31,186 nt of DNA from Lenisia limosa (Eukaryota; Breviatea), in contig LPNZ01009409.1 of the NCBI GenBank assembly GCA_001655205.1, positions 1 through 31,186 on the forward strand. Reading direction: 5' to 3'. A model generated the notes under the pieces. The model worked only from the letters and a program-made list of their open reading frames with translations, had not been told where the DNA came from and ran no database searches. The translations under genes were made by a program, and so were the position numbers. Position 1 is the first letter of the stretch. Every line of letters starts with the position of its first letter. Shown here piece after piece: positions 31,146-31,186 of the stretch.

Positions 31146-31186
31146 GGAAAAAAGACCCTGGGGGGGCACAGTACTGGTGGTACGTA

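Noticed and set aside
1-31186. tRNA, rRNA, CRISPR arrays or intact transposase genes
   Set aside because: I looked for tRNA T-loops, rRNA-like GC-rich blocks, regular spacer repeats and transposase motifs, and found none.

Overview
The window is nuclear DNA of an intron-dense eukaryote, most likely a free-living protist. Every recognisable gene is cut by GT-AG introns (about 3 to 19 per gene, some only 24-35 nt), the standard code is used, and the genes are eukaryotic housekeeping genes. I cannot place the lineage from the sequence alone. Eight runs of N interrupt the assembly, several of them beside poly-C or poly-G tracts. The gene models below were spliced by eye: splice phases were matched at each junction and the products compared with remembered families.

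Layout: SFT2-like Golgi traffic protein (+, 5' end missing, stop at 1366); CCZ1, a subunit of the Rab7 activator (-, 1474-4931); an unresolved 0.86 kb; an ionotropic glutamate receptor-like channel (-, 5791-9277); a possible small membrane protein (+, 9386-10021); SmB of the spliceosome (-, 10713-11549); a RagC/D-type GTPase (+, 11951-14174); a gp78/AMFR-type ER ubiquitin ligase (-, 14293-18187) with an open frame inside one of its introns; PEX5, the peroxisomal import receptor (+, 18682-23256); TrmO/TRMO tRNA methyltransferase (-, 23751-25654); ribosomal stalk protein uL10/P0 (+, 25884-27038); UTP18 of the SSU processome (+, 27300-30607); and a short unidentified gene at the right edge (-, 30857-31145). 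Neighbouring genes nearly always alternate in strand, so most gaps between genes are either shared divergent promoters or convergent ends about 100-500 bp apart.

The genes do not form one pathway. Three concern endolysosomal, Golgi or mTORC1 function (SFT2, CCZ1, RagC), two concern ER or peroxisome protein handling (gp78, PEX5), and four concern RNA or ribosomes (SmB, TRMO, P0, UTP18). The most unusual gene is the receptor channel: it has a signal peptide, split ligand-binding lobes, a re-entrant pore loop and an SYTA-type M3 helix, but no amino-terminal domain.

Two structural patterns stand out. Three short tandem duplications (24-35 bp) each lie exactly on an exon-intron junction, in three different genes. 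Most of the longer introns also carry one AT-rich, partly palindromic island built from ATATGATAT/ATATCATAT words, and two of those introns share a small CCGGGATAA-containing repeat.
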